From NCBI RefSeq assembly GCF_018143015.1, contig NC_054741.1, positions 19,277,736 to 19,341,735 on the forward strand: a stretch of DNA of 64,000 nucleotides, read 5' to 3'. The DNA is from Lytechinus variegatus. Lineage: Eukaryota > Echinodermata > Echinoidea > Temnopleuroida > Toxopneustidae. The position numbers and the translations under genes are program-made. The notes under the pieces are model-generated. The model saw nothing but the letters and a program-made list of their open reading frames with translations, did no database searches and was not told the DNA's origin. Of this stretch, positions 1 to 13,800 are shown piece by piece (position 1 is the first letter of the stretch; each line of letters starts with the position of its first letter).

Positions 1-1322
1 AAATTGTCAAAACTGATTGATTTTCAATAATAGCGTTGTCTGTCTACGGTGTGTTGATGTTCACGCATTAGAGATGCATTACATTGACACGAGATTGCAC
101 TTTCCGCACTCAGATACTGTCCACAGTATGATATCCACAGTCAAGAAAAATCCACAGTGTGATACTGACCACAGTATGTTATTTGGTTTGATATATCACA
201 GATTTAATGATGTCAACAAGTTTCCGTCGTCTCTTAGTGTTTCAAACACAGCCAAGCACAGATAAATCCTTTCACAAACTCACACATCACGAAGCGACTT
301 CGAAGCGAGGTTTAACTCATGCCATCAACAAAGGACAAGGATGATGATGATGAGGGGCCAGGACGTCGCCGTTAAGAGGAGATTTAAGGTTTGCGAGGTC
401 TTTACATGACGGAGATCAGTGAGAATAATAATACGAGGATGCAAGTGCCTTGGTGGTGCCGTGCTAGGATCCGCGTGTATGCATATGCATCTAAGACGAG
501 CGCACTCGTAAACGAGATGCTGAAATCCGTCGACGATGTTGTCTCCTACGCGGAGGCATTTTAAAGGGGATTCTCATTCTCGAATGCCACCACAACCATG
601 ACAACCAATAAGGTATTCAAGATTTTCGTAGGATTATATATTTTGTTTTTACATACATAATTCCTTGAGTGACGATAAATTCATTGAATGGTCATCCGAA
701 GTCCATGCATTAACATTTTATGGATAAGTCTGCAAACGAGGTCTATTATCCTTATAAATACGTTTTAGAAGATTATAATATTTCATCATCACCATTTATT
801 TCAAACCATACCTTAAATTACCATTATCTTTATACCTATATCAGAATTGATCAGGTCTACTCTTCAACACGGTAATACTTCTAGAGTCCTTTCCTCTATA
901 GCTACTGAAGACAAAAATGTATTTCGTGGATCAATTGCAGACAACATGCGCATGCTGATTCTTATTTGGCGGCTTGGCTGAAATGGCGGGAGCGATCGAA
1001 CTATCCCATGAGTATGCTAAGCACATGCACGATGGGGCGAACTGAGATTGCCTTGGTTGAAATAACGGCTCAAATTCACTCACACTTGTTACTGCAAAGC
1101 AAGTATGGGCAAAGATTGAAATGCTACACAGAGATGGAGTAAAAGATAAGGTTAACCTTTAGGTATTTTGACAGCGTCTTATGCAGAGCCAGAGAAAGAG
1201 AAAGAAAGGAAATTTGATGTGAAAACATAAATTCTAGGATTGTGAAGTGTTTTTTTTTTTACACAGATGCATGTTTGATAGATGTATAGCAAAGGCCTAA
1301 TGAATTATTTTGACAATTACGG
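1..1322. other. Left-edge region without a recognised gene
   Basis: No exon could be assigned to a known family. Positions about 286-564 are more GC- and CpG-rich than the surroundings and contain a 52-codon open frame (406-564, +) that is not recognised; it could be chance or the last exon of a gene lying to the left. The rest is AT-rich with no clear repeat structure. Confidence 0.5.
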
Positions 1323-1695
1323 CCCAGGATGGTCATGATGGTAGTGATGCGGATGATGATGATGGTGGTGATGATAATGATGACGACTATAATGATGATG
1401 ATGATGATGATGATGATGAAGGGGATGATAGTGATAGTGATGTTGATGATGATGATGACGATGATGACGACGATGATGATGGTTGTGATGATAATGATGA
1501 TGACGACTGTGACGATGATGATGGCGATGGTGGTGATGTTGATGATAACAATTATATTGATGATGCTGGTGGTGATGATGATGATAAAGGGGATGATGAT
1601 GAAGACGACGACAATGGTGATAAAGGGGATGATGATGATGATGACGATGATGATGGGGATGGAGATGGTGGTGATGATAATGATTGTGATCGTAA
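1323..1695. repeat. GAT/GAC trinucleotide microsatellite
   Basis: An imperfect (GAT)n tract with GAC, GGT and AAT variants. Because the period is three, all frames on both strands stay open and give poly-Asp, poly-Met, poly-His or poly-Ile products. This is a low-complexity artefact and not a gene. Shorter relatives lie at about 49345-49545 and 56280-56380. Confidence 0.9.
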
Positions 1696-2105
1696 ACTGA
1701 TGGGATGAAGTGTATAACAACTGAGAAAGACAAAAAGGGTGCACAATGCACGAACCAGGAGATTTACCAATAAATAGGGAATGAAGAGGACAGCAACAAG
1801 ATTATAACGATCTTTTTTCAGCAACATGATTTTTTTATTTAAAGTAACGATTATCAATATTGTAAGAGCAGTATTATAGAGAGGTGTTTTTTTTTCAGAT
1901 TTGAAGGGGAGAGGACGTGAGAGATAGTGCATTTGGATGGGTTTGAGAGCGAGGAAGAGAGAGAGTAAGAGAAGGGGGGTATGTAGAGCAAGTCGTATAG
2001 GCCTGTATTGATGTTAAAGCGGTCCAGGTTGATTTTTAAGGGGGGATCAGAGTACGGGGCAACGTGACTTCATGGGACTTTATTTTCTGCAATGGAAATT
2101 ATTTA

Positions 2106-2649
2106 CACTCTTAAAACAAATCAGTCAAAAATGACTAGTTAATATGGTCAGCTGGGAACAACTGTTATTCTAGTAATATTTGACTATTTTCTTTTTCTGA
2201 CTAGAATATAATGTCAGAAATGTGAATATCAGTGATTGCCATATCAGTTGCACCCAGCTGACTACTGGTCTAGTCAATTTGACTGATTTGTTTGAGGGAG
2301 GCCTGTACTATATTGGCCTAATTACAATGACTCAGTATAATATTCTTATTGATATTTTTATAAGCTCATGCACACTCTTGACCCATTTTCTATTAGAAAT
2401 GGTCAGTCCCTGTAAAACAAACATATGGGACTTTATTAATTAAGCAGTGAACGGGTTAAAAAGGATTGGTCAACGTAACCAATCCATTGCTGAATATGGC
2501 TTGTGTCCGACCGATAAAAATGGTCAATATCAAAGAAATTCAGATAGATTTTCACCAACAATTTGATAGATTTTGACAATTATTTTTGTCGATCGGATAA
2601 GAAAAGTCATCAACACATAGGTGTTTTTGACCAATCCTTTTTAAGAGTG
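2106..2649. mobile_element. MITE-like element with CACTCTTAAAA ends
   Basis: The left end reads CACTCTTAAAACAAATCAGT and the right end, reverse-complemented, reads CACTCTTAAAAAGGATTGGT, so about 11 bp match exactly and similarity continues inward. No coding capacity is seen. No clear target-site duplication was found, so superfamily is left open. Confidence 0.5.
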
Positions 2650-2861
2650 CTCCTTCTTTCTTTCTTTTTTAAATTCTATTTTGTTAATACTTTTTCCCTC
2701 CTTCCATTTTCTGTTTACTTCCAAATACAAAATCATTCTATAACATTATTTTCTTTATATCTTCCTCATCTTCCCTTTCTCTCTTTTTTGAGCGCCCCTC
2801 AAAGTTCCCTCCAGGGAGTTAGCCCCAACTCCCAGCCACGAGATTTGCCGTTATCAGTTCA

Positions 2862-3099
2862 GGTGCCCGTTGCAGAAAGAGTTGCGTTTAAACGCAACTC
2901 TAAAAATCATGCGCAACTTGATTTTCAACCAATCAACAGCGCGCATTTTGGACTTGCGATTGATTTTTTTACTTGCGTTTAAACGCAAACCAAAAAATCA
3001 ATCGCAAGTCCAAAATGCGCGCTGTTGATTGGTTGAAAATCAAGTTACGCATGATCTTTAGAGTTGCGATTGATTGCAACTCTTTCTGCAACGGGCACC
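2862..3099. mobile_element. Fold-back MITE (near-perfect palindrome)
   Basis: An almost complete inverted repeat: the left arm from GGTGCCCGTTGCAGAAAGAG and the right arm ending CTCTTTCTGCAACGGGCACC are reverse complements, and similarity continues to the centre near 2980. AGTTC lies just outside both ends (2856-2860 and 3100-3104), a likely target-site duplication, with one extra A on the left. The single strand would fold into a ~115-bp hairpin. Confidence 0.8.
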
Positions 3100-3104
3100 A
3101 GTTC

Positions 3105-4324
3105 TCCATGCAGCAGCAATTTTTTGCCTATGTTTTGAATAAACTATGAATCTTAAATCAGATTGTGACACCGACCTGCTTAAGTGCTGACTCAATTTGC
3201 AGGGGCGCTATTTATAAAGTAATCTCATACACGTAATATACCTTTAGGGAATAGTCGTTTTTGCTTGTCAAGGTTTTGACAGTATTGTATGAGAGTATAT
3301 ATTTTCATCTTACATTAATATAAACAGCTTACAGTTTAGTACCTCTTAAAATCTAATTATGACATCAATTTACACCATAAGGGCAAATGCGGACACGTTA
3401 ATATTTTTTGCCAGTTTCACAAAATCGAGAGCGAAGCACCAACAAGTCAAGCTAATATATAACTGTAACTAAACGTATTTACAACTAGCATTTAATTATC
3501 AACAAATTTGTATAATATCATATATTCTATAAATAATGTCACTACAGTGCCCTATGACCTGTGCACCTGTCATGTTCCTCTTTTCATTTTCAGTTTATTT
3601 GCACCACCCTTTTTTCCTCTCTCTTTCCTCTGCCTCCCTTTTCCACTCTTATAATTTCTATTAAAAATTTTATCATTATTATCGTTATCATTCCAATTAT
3701 TATCCAAATTATTTTCCACTATTTGTTGTCGCTTATACGCTCTATTTTGGTATTTTGTAGATTATGTATTTTAATTTCGTTTTCCACCCGTCTCTTGTAT
3801 ATAGGTTATGTTAATTAGTATTTGAACTATATGTTTGGGGACTTGCCTTCTTTACAAGCTCTGCTTTTCTTGGCAAGTCCTTCCGTTCAGATAATATTAT
3901 CTTCAATATTTGTTATGAAATGTTATAGAACTGAATGTATTATTTTGAGTATGTATTATTTTGAACATGTATTTTCATTGTACTTTGATTATATCTTTTA
4001 AATTAAATCAAATCAAGCGCGAGCTTAAGTTGAATAAGGCTCTAACACTGACTGGAAAAGTGACCTGTTAATGACTGTTTGTAGTGACTCGTGAAGAGAT
4101 AGCCTAGGAAGGCGAGTTTAACAAACATTCTATACTCAATCTCTTTCAAGAGTCTCAGACTCATTTTAAAATAGATCTGAACAATCAGTGAAAAGCTATC
4201 CTATTTAGAAATGATTAGAAGTCATCATGTTGATATTAATATAGTAACTTACTTTCTTAAAAGGTTATAGTTTAGTACTTTCATACATTTAAGTTGATGA
4301 CCTAGGCCTACTCATTCTGACACC
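3105..4324. other. Intergenic, nothing recognised
   Basis: AT-rich sequence with short open frames only; none resembles a known protein and none is flanked by convincing splice sites. Confidence 0.5.
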
Positions 4325-4818
4325 CTGATCACGCTGACAAAAAGTTTATTGTAAAATTTGCACAAAAATAATGAAAAATATTGCTGAAGGTTTTAGGAAA
4401 ATCCATCAAAGAAAAAAGAAATCGTTATTAAATTTTTGATTATTTCTAATTTGTGACGTCATATGCGAGTAGCTTTACTACGTACAGGTAAAATATCAAT
4501 GAAAATAGTTTCTCAGAAAATTGAAAATGGTTTATACTGTACCTTCAGTATATCAATAGAAAAATCCTTTCACACCCGTTTCTAAAAAAAACAAAAGTGA
4601 GTCATAACGAACCATTAAAAAAAATTAGACTTTTTATGCATTATATATTATGGGGCAGCTGCTCGTATGAGACGTCACAAATCTAAAATTAAAAATTTCA
4701 ATATAACTTTCTTAAGTCTAGTACAATGGAATTTCCCCGCAAACCTTCGCCTATATTTTTAATTATTTTTGGGGAGTTTTTACAACAGACTTTTCTTCAC
4801 GATGAACTTCCCCTTTAA
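4325..4818. mobile_element. MITE, 'GGGGAAGTTCACCC' family, copy 1
   Basis: About 0.5 kb, homologous along its length to the copy at 24684-25186. Shared landmarks are GACAAAAAGTTTATTGTAAA near the left end, TGTGACGTCATATGCGAG in the middle, GGGGCAGCTGCTCGT later, and a right end GAACTTCCCCTTTAA. The left terminus is worn. Non-coding. Confidence 0.8.
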
Positions 4819-6144
4819 GTAGGGCTTATATGTGCATAAAGTGGGTGAATGTGGTTGACACTGGTGTGTTTGTAATAGTTTCCATTTTAGTTTAGCACAT
4901 CTCCTTACACAAACTTTTCCTTCTCTTGTATTCTGTAGATTAATATATCCTATATTAAGTAGGCCTATTCTATATGATTTTAAAGGGGTCGATCCTATTC
5001 GTCTATGCTATAATCTAATTGATACGTAATATGTACTCATATGCATATGTAGACAGGAATATAACCGTCGTTTCTGGGGATTTATTCAACAATTTCTGAC
5101 ATTTTACTGTAATCCCCATTTATGTATGGTGAGTGGAGCCAACGCAGTTCAGCGGAACAACCAAAAACAGAGACTGAAGCTTTTGGTCTAATGCATATGT
5201 AGCTTATATATATTTTGATTACATTTTTTTTTTATAAATATAATGCAATTAAACTTGAATCATAAAACTGTGCTGTTACTATAAATCTAAGTGAGAGTGC
5301 TCCGCAAATATATATATATATATATATTTTTGTTAATCTGTTCCACAAAAACTCATGACAGATCGGATCGAGGCACTATCCGGCGCATCCGGGGGCACTA
5401 TCTACTCTTCTAGCCGGCTGTTGATTGTATGTACCACATATAAAGCTTTAATAGTTGTAGGAATATGCTCTTGTCTCTCGTCCGCCTTGTCGCATTGGGA
5501 CTGCCTGTTTAGATGGAGAAAAGGAAAAGTTGTTAAATTTACTTTTCTTAGATACCAGTACATTTAGAACGCCCAGTCGTGTGCAAAGTAGGTAATAATT
5601 TGCGTTTTGAAAGGTTTATTGTTCAATTATTCCAACGATTTGATGTATTTAGTTCGTTGTTTCTTTACTTCGGTCCCACATGACTCGGATTGTGTAGTGT
5701 AGAGTGAGAACTAGTAACAATAACATTGTAAAAACATGTTGAAGCTAAACAAGACAAATTGTATGCAGGTCTGTGTCTATTCTCCAAAAATTTGTCTTTG
5801 AGATTCTTCTTGTCTTGTAATCTTCAAAGGGATCTGCAGCCTATCAAAATCAAACTTGCATGCACTTGAGCTTGACGAGGATTGAGGTGAGACTGAGAGG
5901 AATAGTTTTGCGTCTTTGGAAGTACTAGAATTAAGTTTAAAACTAGAAAAGTCAAAAGCGAGAGCTACGCACTTTGATTCAAACAATAAAATCTGTCCCA
6001 GTTTTAATATTTCAACAAATTATATTTCACTAATTTGTGGCAAACATTCTAAAGATCATTAACCAAGATGAAAATATCGCAAAACTCACAAATACGAAAA
6101 TCCCGCCATGTTTTCTGAACAACTCTTGATTTCGCTGCCCGATG
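4819..6144. other. Intergenic, nothing recognised except a short TA microsatellite
   Basis: An (AT)n run lies at about 5309-5328. The open frame at 5355-5567 gives no recognisable protein. No splice-supported exon seen. Confidence 0.45.
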
Positions 6145-6470
6145 TAGAAGGGGTCCTAAAGCTACGCATTCAATTTATAATGCAAAAAAAAAGTATTTCC
6201 TGTGCCTCAATGTCTAAAATATATTCAATTATTAAAGGATAAAAATGAAATTAAAGCGAATATTATAACTCCAAAATTCCAAACAGTTGTTGGTTTTCTC
6301 TACATTTAGAGATTTACTGCAGCTACTGTAGAAAAAAATGAATAGGAATCGTTCGTCACTCTGCAGTCACAGTTCCACACACAGAGTGCGCATTTGCCAT
6401 AAAAACTGCATGCACGATGACTGGTGCGTAGCTTTAGGACCCGCGCAGCTCTAGGACCCCCTACCATACA
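6145..6470. mobile_element. MITE-like element with inverted ends
   Basis: The left end GTAGAAGGGGTCCTAAAGCT and the right end, whose reverse complement begins GTAGGGGGTCCTAGAGCTGC and then repeats GGGTCCTAAAGCTACGCA, form inverted termini around ~260 bp of AT-rich DNA. Target-site duplication not resolved. Confidence 0.55.
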
Positions 6471-6732
6471 TATCAGTGCATGTCAAATTGTCACGAGACT
6501 TGACTTCATCTGTTCATGAATATTGTTCCTTATAATAATTTATATTCTGTATAGTAGCAGAGACAGTAAACATGTCCAAAGACAAAGTCTCATCTAATAA
6601 TAAAGCAAATAATCTTATGAAAAGTGCTGTAGCTTGTCTTAAAGTTTTAGATTGAAAAGAATAAGATATTATTATGGTACCTCCCATTTGCACACTTCCA
6701 GGATTGTGATGATGGACTGGAGAGGGGGACAT

Positions 6733-7463
6733 TCCGGGGGGGGCACTCAATCCAAAAAGTGGTAGGGGTGTGCCACGGGTGAGACGAAAAACGGGGGGCC
6801 TCGGAGCGGGCTTATTGTAAAAAGGAGGGTCCTCGGAACGGGCTTCGGAACTACAACTACCCAAATTGTCACCCCAAATGCAATCAATAATAGCATCTTC
6901 TTTGGCTCGCTTCATCAAAAGCACCAATGCCAACTTCTAGCACCAGTAGCAAATAGTACCTAGCAGCTTATCAACCTTGTGACAAACACATTGAGAGAAT
7001 ACTGAGGAGATCATGTGGGTGTGGAAACGACCCACAACGAATAACAACAACAAATGTTTGTGAAAATGGGGGTCCTTGGAACGGATCGCCGAGTCCGTAT
7101 GCATCCCTGTGGAACGGGCATGCGTGCATGATGCAGCTAGCGCGGCCTCCGCTAGGTGCGCTCGCGCAGAGGCGATGGTCGGATAGCCCTCTGCGGCCGC
7201 TTTTCACCAAAATTGCAGCTCACTGCAGCAGATCAGTGCAACCGGAATGGCGTAACGAAAAATATGCGAAGCTTTGGAGCGGATTTCTGTCTTTTTTTTT
7301 TCTCGATAAGAAGAAAATGGTATGCCTTCGAGCGGCTTTTTTTGTGCTTTTTTCTCAATAAGACAAAAATGCTATGCCTTGGAACAGAAATTTGAGTGTA
7401 AAAATGGGAGTCCCCTCCGTGGCACATACCCACTATGCATTATATACTGAGTGCCCCCCCCTG
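6733..7463. mobile_element. hAT-type non-autonomous element
   Basis: The left end TCCGGGGGGGGCACTCA and the right end TGAGTGCCCCCCCCTG are inverted. The 8-bp sequence GGGGACAT flanks the element on both sides (6725-6732 and 7464-7471), the duplication length typical of hAT insertion. The 731-bp interior is GC-rich and has no transposase frame. It lies about 360 bp upstream of the TCF25 start codon. Confidence 0.75.
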
Positions 7464-7821
7464 GGGGACATGTACTTCATTTTTTTACAAATTTGACTCA
7501 TAATTTTTAATTGAATACAAATCTTGAAATATCTGTCTCTGTATTAATTTCAGAGTTACAAAAGTTTGTTTTCATTGCCTTTTTCCTTTTATTACAATCG
7601 ATCTGATTCCTTTTTACCATTTCAGAATTCAGAAACAGGTCTACCCTGTACCCAAACACAAGAGGAAAATGAAACATGAAAAAAATCAGGCCTGAATCAA
7701 AATGGGTGCATGAATGCGTCTTTCACTTCTTTCATTATCATGAAAACTGAAACTGGTAATCAGCCAATGTATTTTCACAACTTTAAACCACACATCTTTT
7801 CACAATTTCAGTATTTACAAG

Positions 7822-10800
7822 ATGTCGTCACGTGCTATGAGAAAATTATGTTATGAACCTGACATAGTGCTCAAGGACGAAGTGGTCAATGATGAGGAAG
7901 AGGAGATAGAAGATGGGGAAGTTCAAGTAGCAGCAGATGATGTCGTGAGACCTAAGAAGCCCAAGGGGAAGAAAAAGAAGAAAGTCATAAATCCATTTGA
8001 GTTGGTAGGTATGAATATTTATCTTTCTTACAAAGTTAATTTGTTAAGGTGGATGATAAAAAAAGGGAAGAATTCATCTTGTCTGAAACAGACAAATAAA
8101 AAGTGGTATTATTGAGAGGTACATGCACCATACTTTGCCTGTGTTTAGCGACTTCACTGTCATTTATGTAAATTTTGAGAAATATTCCTAAATTTGCCAC
8201 TCATTCAAATTATGATTGAGAACTGTGAAAAGAAATCAAGTTGGATTTCAATCACTGTATAGAGGGCAGTTCTAAGGCTCAGTAAATTTAAAAACTATTT
8301 TTCGTGCAATGGCAATATAAAAATATTTGTAAAGTGGCTGTGAGAAGGACGTCTTGTTTTTTGAATCACTGCTTGAGAGACCTTTCTCAAATTAAAAGAT
8401 TTGTTACTTGATAACCTAAATACTGTATTTTGAAATAGTTGAATGACATAGAGGATGCCCAGTCAGATGGTGAAGAAGATGCTGAATTACCTGAAGATCA
8501 GAATGAGAAAACTGATAAAACCACAGAAGGACTTCAAAATGGACTGGATGTTCAAACTGCAACGGAAGTGAAATCCAAAAAGAAAAAGAAGAAGAAGAAG
8601 AAAAAGCAGAAAGGAGGAACCAGCAGTGGACAAGCAGATGATGTGAGTGTTTGAAATACCATAATTTTTTCTTTGTTTGCACTGCAGTTCATGTGTTTCA
8701 AGTGTAATTGCTCATTTTCCTCTCATCGTTCTTTATTCTTACTCTGTTTGTATTTTTGTTGTAATGCAATATATGTATTCACAAACTAAAAGTTATAGGG
8801 TTTTTGTGTTGCTCTGAACAAATGTTTAAAAAAAAATCTTCAAATTTCATCTGTATTGATATGTCTTTGACCAGATCATTGATTGTTATGTTAGAAAGGT
8901 CAAATCTGGTCATGTGGTTGATACAGGCTGCAGTGGATAGCCAACATTTTTTAAAGTTACTTTTCTTGTGTCTTGAGATCAAAAGTTGAAATCCTGAATA
9001 AGTGTTAAGCAGTATAAAATATTTTGAACAAAATTGTCATGTAATTATCAATTCGTATGACTTTGATGCCATCTCTAAATTCTGTACAAAACTGCAACTT
9101 CTTTTCTTTGGTTGTACTTTATTACAATGAAAGCAAGTATTCCATATCTATATGGGAAATGGATTATCAAATGTATTATTTAGAGTAAACGGCCTTGTAC
9201 ATTTGTATTTGTTATTATTTCGCAGGAAGATGAAATCGATGCGAGTATTCGAGAAGTCAATGAGATCTTGAAGACAAGTCCTCCACTTTCCACCAATGTA
9301 TCATCATCATCATTGGATCAAGGTTCCCGGCTGACAAACTCTAAACCATTATTAGCTATTGAACATAAACATCTCAATCCAGAGAACGAGTTGAGAAGAA
9401 TATTCGGAGCCAGTGTCATTAGAAATGAACAAAGGTAAATCAACTTTTATATTTTTGGTTCCATTTTAAGACCTCTGAAAGGTGTTTTACAAAAGTTATG
9501 TGTGACAAAAAAAGTCATGCATGAGTCTTTTTATTTGAAGCCCTACATGATTCAAACCCTTTCAATAGCTCCTTGTTTTGATGTGAATAACAATTTTAAG
9601 AGATCCTATGGCATGATTATGTATTTATTTCAAGTAATTCATTCTAACTATTTGTTCAATGATGTTATATTTTTCAATAAAAAACATAGATGTATACAAA
9701 AAATCATGCACGAGTGACTATGATTGCCAGATGTTTTTTTTCCATCTTTTGCAATGCTACATGAAAGTACCACAGTTTTATTTCATGAATGGCACTATTC
9801 AATCATAGATATTTTGATATAAAACCTTCATATTCCTAGTTTTATTTCTACCTATCTTAACATCATTGTCTGCCACAAACAATTTCACAATATTTCCATC
9901 TAAGCTTTCGCAAAGTGTCCAACTCCCATTAAAAGCAAAGCATTTTTCTTGTTTATGCATGTATGTTTTAGTGAGATCTCTGTGTAAGCTACAATCATTT
10001 ATTTGATTGTCAAAATGAATTTTCTGTGTTTTATGCAGGCAGAGAGGGAGAAACCGGCAGTATCAGAAAGCAACCTGGCTAGTAACAGCTAAACAGTCAT
10101 GGCCGAAAATGACAAAAACAGGTAAATTAAAGTATCAGAACATGAATGTATTCTGAATTTATTGTGATATCCAAATGGAAAATTTGATGTTTTGCACTTG
10201 ATGTTGAAATGTTTTCCATTTCAACACCTGCCCATGACAATATTTCTTTGAAAATATTTATGTTTTACCTTAGGATAGAAATTAGTTCATATTTGTTTTC
10301 ATTTTGTTTTGTCAGGTTTATCAATGATACACATCACTACAGAGGGAAGGTAAGCATTTGTTGTAGTTGTGATTTAATTCTCTTTTTTTGTCACTGTAGT
10401 CATATTTTAGGGTTGATGATTATAACTATTTATTAGTGTGTGTTGGTTTGTTTTGTAACAAGTTGAAATACTTTTCGATTTTGCTAATTCAAATGTTGAA
10501 ATGTTGGTTGATTTATGTGATTGATGTTTAAAGACACTTTGCCTCTGCCCCTTTGAGCAGCACCAACTCAATACCTTCAATTGCTCACATAGTTCCTGGA
10601 TCCTTACCCAGAATGCAACATTTTGATCGTGTAGTCTTGTAATGCAAAACCCACAAGAACAATAAATAGTTTCCTACTTTTCTCAACATCATTTTGCCCA
10701 ATATTAGCCCAGAAACACAGTGTTTATAGTGTACTTCAAAGCAGTCCTGTTGAAATAACTGTTGTATATTTCGCCCCCAAATTAATAGTATATTTCTGTT

Positions 10801-13800
10801 TTTTAAATGATAGGTTATTGTATCATAACTATCCCAAAATATACAATTCATGTTGAGATTCGATGCTGCTTGAGTGCTTGGACTTCGGAACTCCTTAAAA
10901 TTCAAAATCTATGTAATGTTTATAGTTGTTGATGTATTCAAAATACATGATCCTTATTTTTCCATGCATTACGAAAACCTCTCGTTTAAACTTTGAGTCA
11001 TTGCCTTTGAAAGAGGGGAGAGTTCCAACTCGAAGAAGCTTATCAAAGAAAGTAAACACAAGTAGCCCCTTGTGGGCAACAGTTAACCGCATCAATGAAA
11101 CCCATTTAATAGGTTGGATAGTCTTGTACTCAGACATTTGTTGGCGCAATTTATAGTCGTTCATCTCTCTCCCCCTCTCTCTTTGCTCCTGCCTGTATCA
11201 CTTTGTCATGGTCATCTCTCCCTCTCTCTCTCTCTCTCTCTTCCTCTCTCCCTCTTTCTTCTATACTCTTACGCTTGATATCATCATTCATTGATTCTTT
11301 TTTTCTTCTTTATCTACTTCTCCCTCTGCTTCTTCTTCTTCCCTTCTGCCCCAGATCCTCCTTCCTCATTCTCCTAGCTGTTTCACTATCGACTCCACTT
11401 TCCATCTGTGCAATTGATAATGAGTGCATACTCACTCTTTAATATTTATTGCGATCTAATTTTTCATACTTTAAGAAATATTATCTATTAGGAGTATTAT
11501 CATTGCCACGCTTAACCTCATAATTCCATCATTTAATCATGGACCTGGTAGGTCCATGATTTAATTAATAGTTTTGAAGTGATTCACACCCCTCTCATTT
11601 ACATTAGAAACCAAAAATACACTAATAGAACAGTAGTCTGGTCTATGAATTAGACTAGTCAATGATAACGAGTTTGCTGTCTTTCAGATTGAAACACTGA
11701 CTTCCGAGTTTCCAAAGACTGTCTACATGGGAAACTCGGAAGTCAATGTTTCAATTTAAACGAGGCAAAATACGTCCGTTCGATACGAACACATGAAGAG
11801 CATTGGCAGCACGCTCAGCAGAGAGACATATACACTGAATATAACATATCTTGGCTTATACTCGGTCCTTTTCAGAAATTAAAAGTTATATCTTGGGTAG
11901 CTATCAATTTAAGAAGTCTTATTTATAAAATGAAAATGAAATAACTAACAAGAAAACGAATCATGATGTCCAGAAATTCAAGCTAGTCAGATTAATCTGC
12001 ACTTGCGGTAAAACTAAAAACCACAGCCAAGGTCAGTGATGGGCGATGACTATTGTGTAAACAACATATTTTGGGCTACTCCCTTCGCAATGCAAGTTGA
12101 TCATGTATGTGTTTAGAGGATTCTTGAGTAATATTTCATCTATTTCCAATCCAATTTTCATGCTTTAAAGCTTAATCTGGGATACAAATTCTTGTTAACA
12201 ACTTTTCCATTATAATATTAAAAAGAGACAACTTTTGTTACAGGAGAGTATCATTCAACCATGCAGCTCAGTCGGAATTCAGTAGTTGTATATTCTGTGG
12301 TTATCAAGCCCTTTATCACACCCGAGGGCTTTCTGCGGTCTGGGGGACAGATAAGGTTCTTGGGGTGCTGCAGAGAAGTCAATGTTTCAATTCCGAGTTT
12401 GCCAGGGCTAACTCGGAGATATTTAAACAGGAGATTTTCGTAATGTATAAACTTTTCTTTTTGTAAATACAGATATCACATATTTGAATATGAACATTCT
12501 AAGGATTATCAGAATATCCAGTTTGATTTCTTGGATGCAGTAGAAACCATGAACCCAGCTAATATTATGGTGAGATCTAGAAACGGGGAACATGATTGGC
12601 CCGAATTCACAAAGGTGGTTTTGAAAACCCACAGTTGAATCCATGGTTTATGTAGATTTCCTGTATAAATTACGCTTGGCTTAGCGCGTATCGGGCGCGT
12701 GTGTAAAAATTCCAATGCTGATGCGCGCCTTTGTCACAGTGCGCCATATTGACGCCTGTTACCATAGTTAGATACGCTATTTTCCACTGTTTGAAGAGTG
12801 GACTCGTGAATAAAAACAGTGGACTCATGAATAAAATAGCGTCAGTGCATTATTGGCCTGGTTCCCAACATTTAGAACCAGACCAATAATGCACTGACTT
12901 CAATGGGGCTAATAATGTATTCATGAGGTCATATCTAAGGCCCCCATGGACCGATTCCTACTACATTTGGGTTGTGGAGGTATTTCACCATGCTCTACCA
13001 AAATCTGGTATCTAAAATGCTGAAATGCAAAAAGTAAAAATTGATGATGTAACATGTAATAAATGTAATTCATTGATTCCCACAAAATAAATGCTGAAAT
13101 GCAAACAAAGTTTTTTGTGATGTCATCACTTCGGTACTTTATTGTATTTTAGATTTAGCAACGGAGGAAGCTTGAAATTTGACTATGTGCATTCGACAAT
13201 CCATCAAGCTATTATTGCAAGTGGAATGTTTATTTGAAATTTAAGTATAAAACACTGTTTTTTTAGTCACTAGTAAAATAAGGGATTCTTCAGTGACACA
13301 TGTTGTACCTCAATGTTTATAATTTCAAGTAGAGTCTCTCAACACATGGCATATCTATCAATAACTTTTTGGGCTGGCAATCAGTTAAATTTAAAAAGTT
13401 TGTACTCTGTGAAATGCATGTTGACGTCACTTTTGAAGAGTTAGAAAACTTTAGGAAATTGTATTTTTGTTTATTTTCAGGCCATAATGAATGCACACCC
13501 ATATCATATAGACAGCTTGCTTCAGCTCAGTGAGGTCTCTAGGATAAATGAAGATATGGGAATGGCAATAGATCTTATAGGTATGCAAATTAATCTAGCA
13601 TTTTCATTCCTCAGGCAAATTCTCCTCCTACTGGTTCTGGCTATGCGAACTTTCCTCTTACTGTGTGCAGTATTATTGCTATGTATACTCTCAATTTCAG
13701 ATGGTGTATTCATATTCATCTATGCCTAAAATTCTGTTTTGTTTTGAATGCCTATCTAGTAAAAATTTGTCTTTAACATGACTATTAGTTATTTTTTATA

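Noticed and set aside
1259-1751. Overlapping long open frames on both strands (poly-Asp, poly-His, poly-Ile)
   Set aside because: They are readings of a GAT-type trinucleotide microsatellite; all frames are open because of the repeat period.
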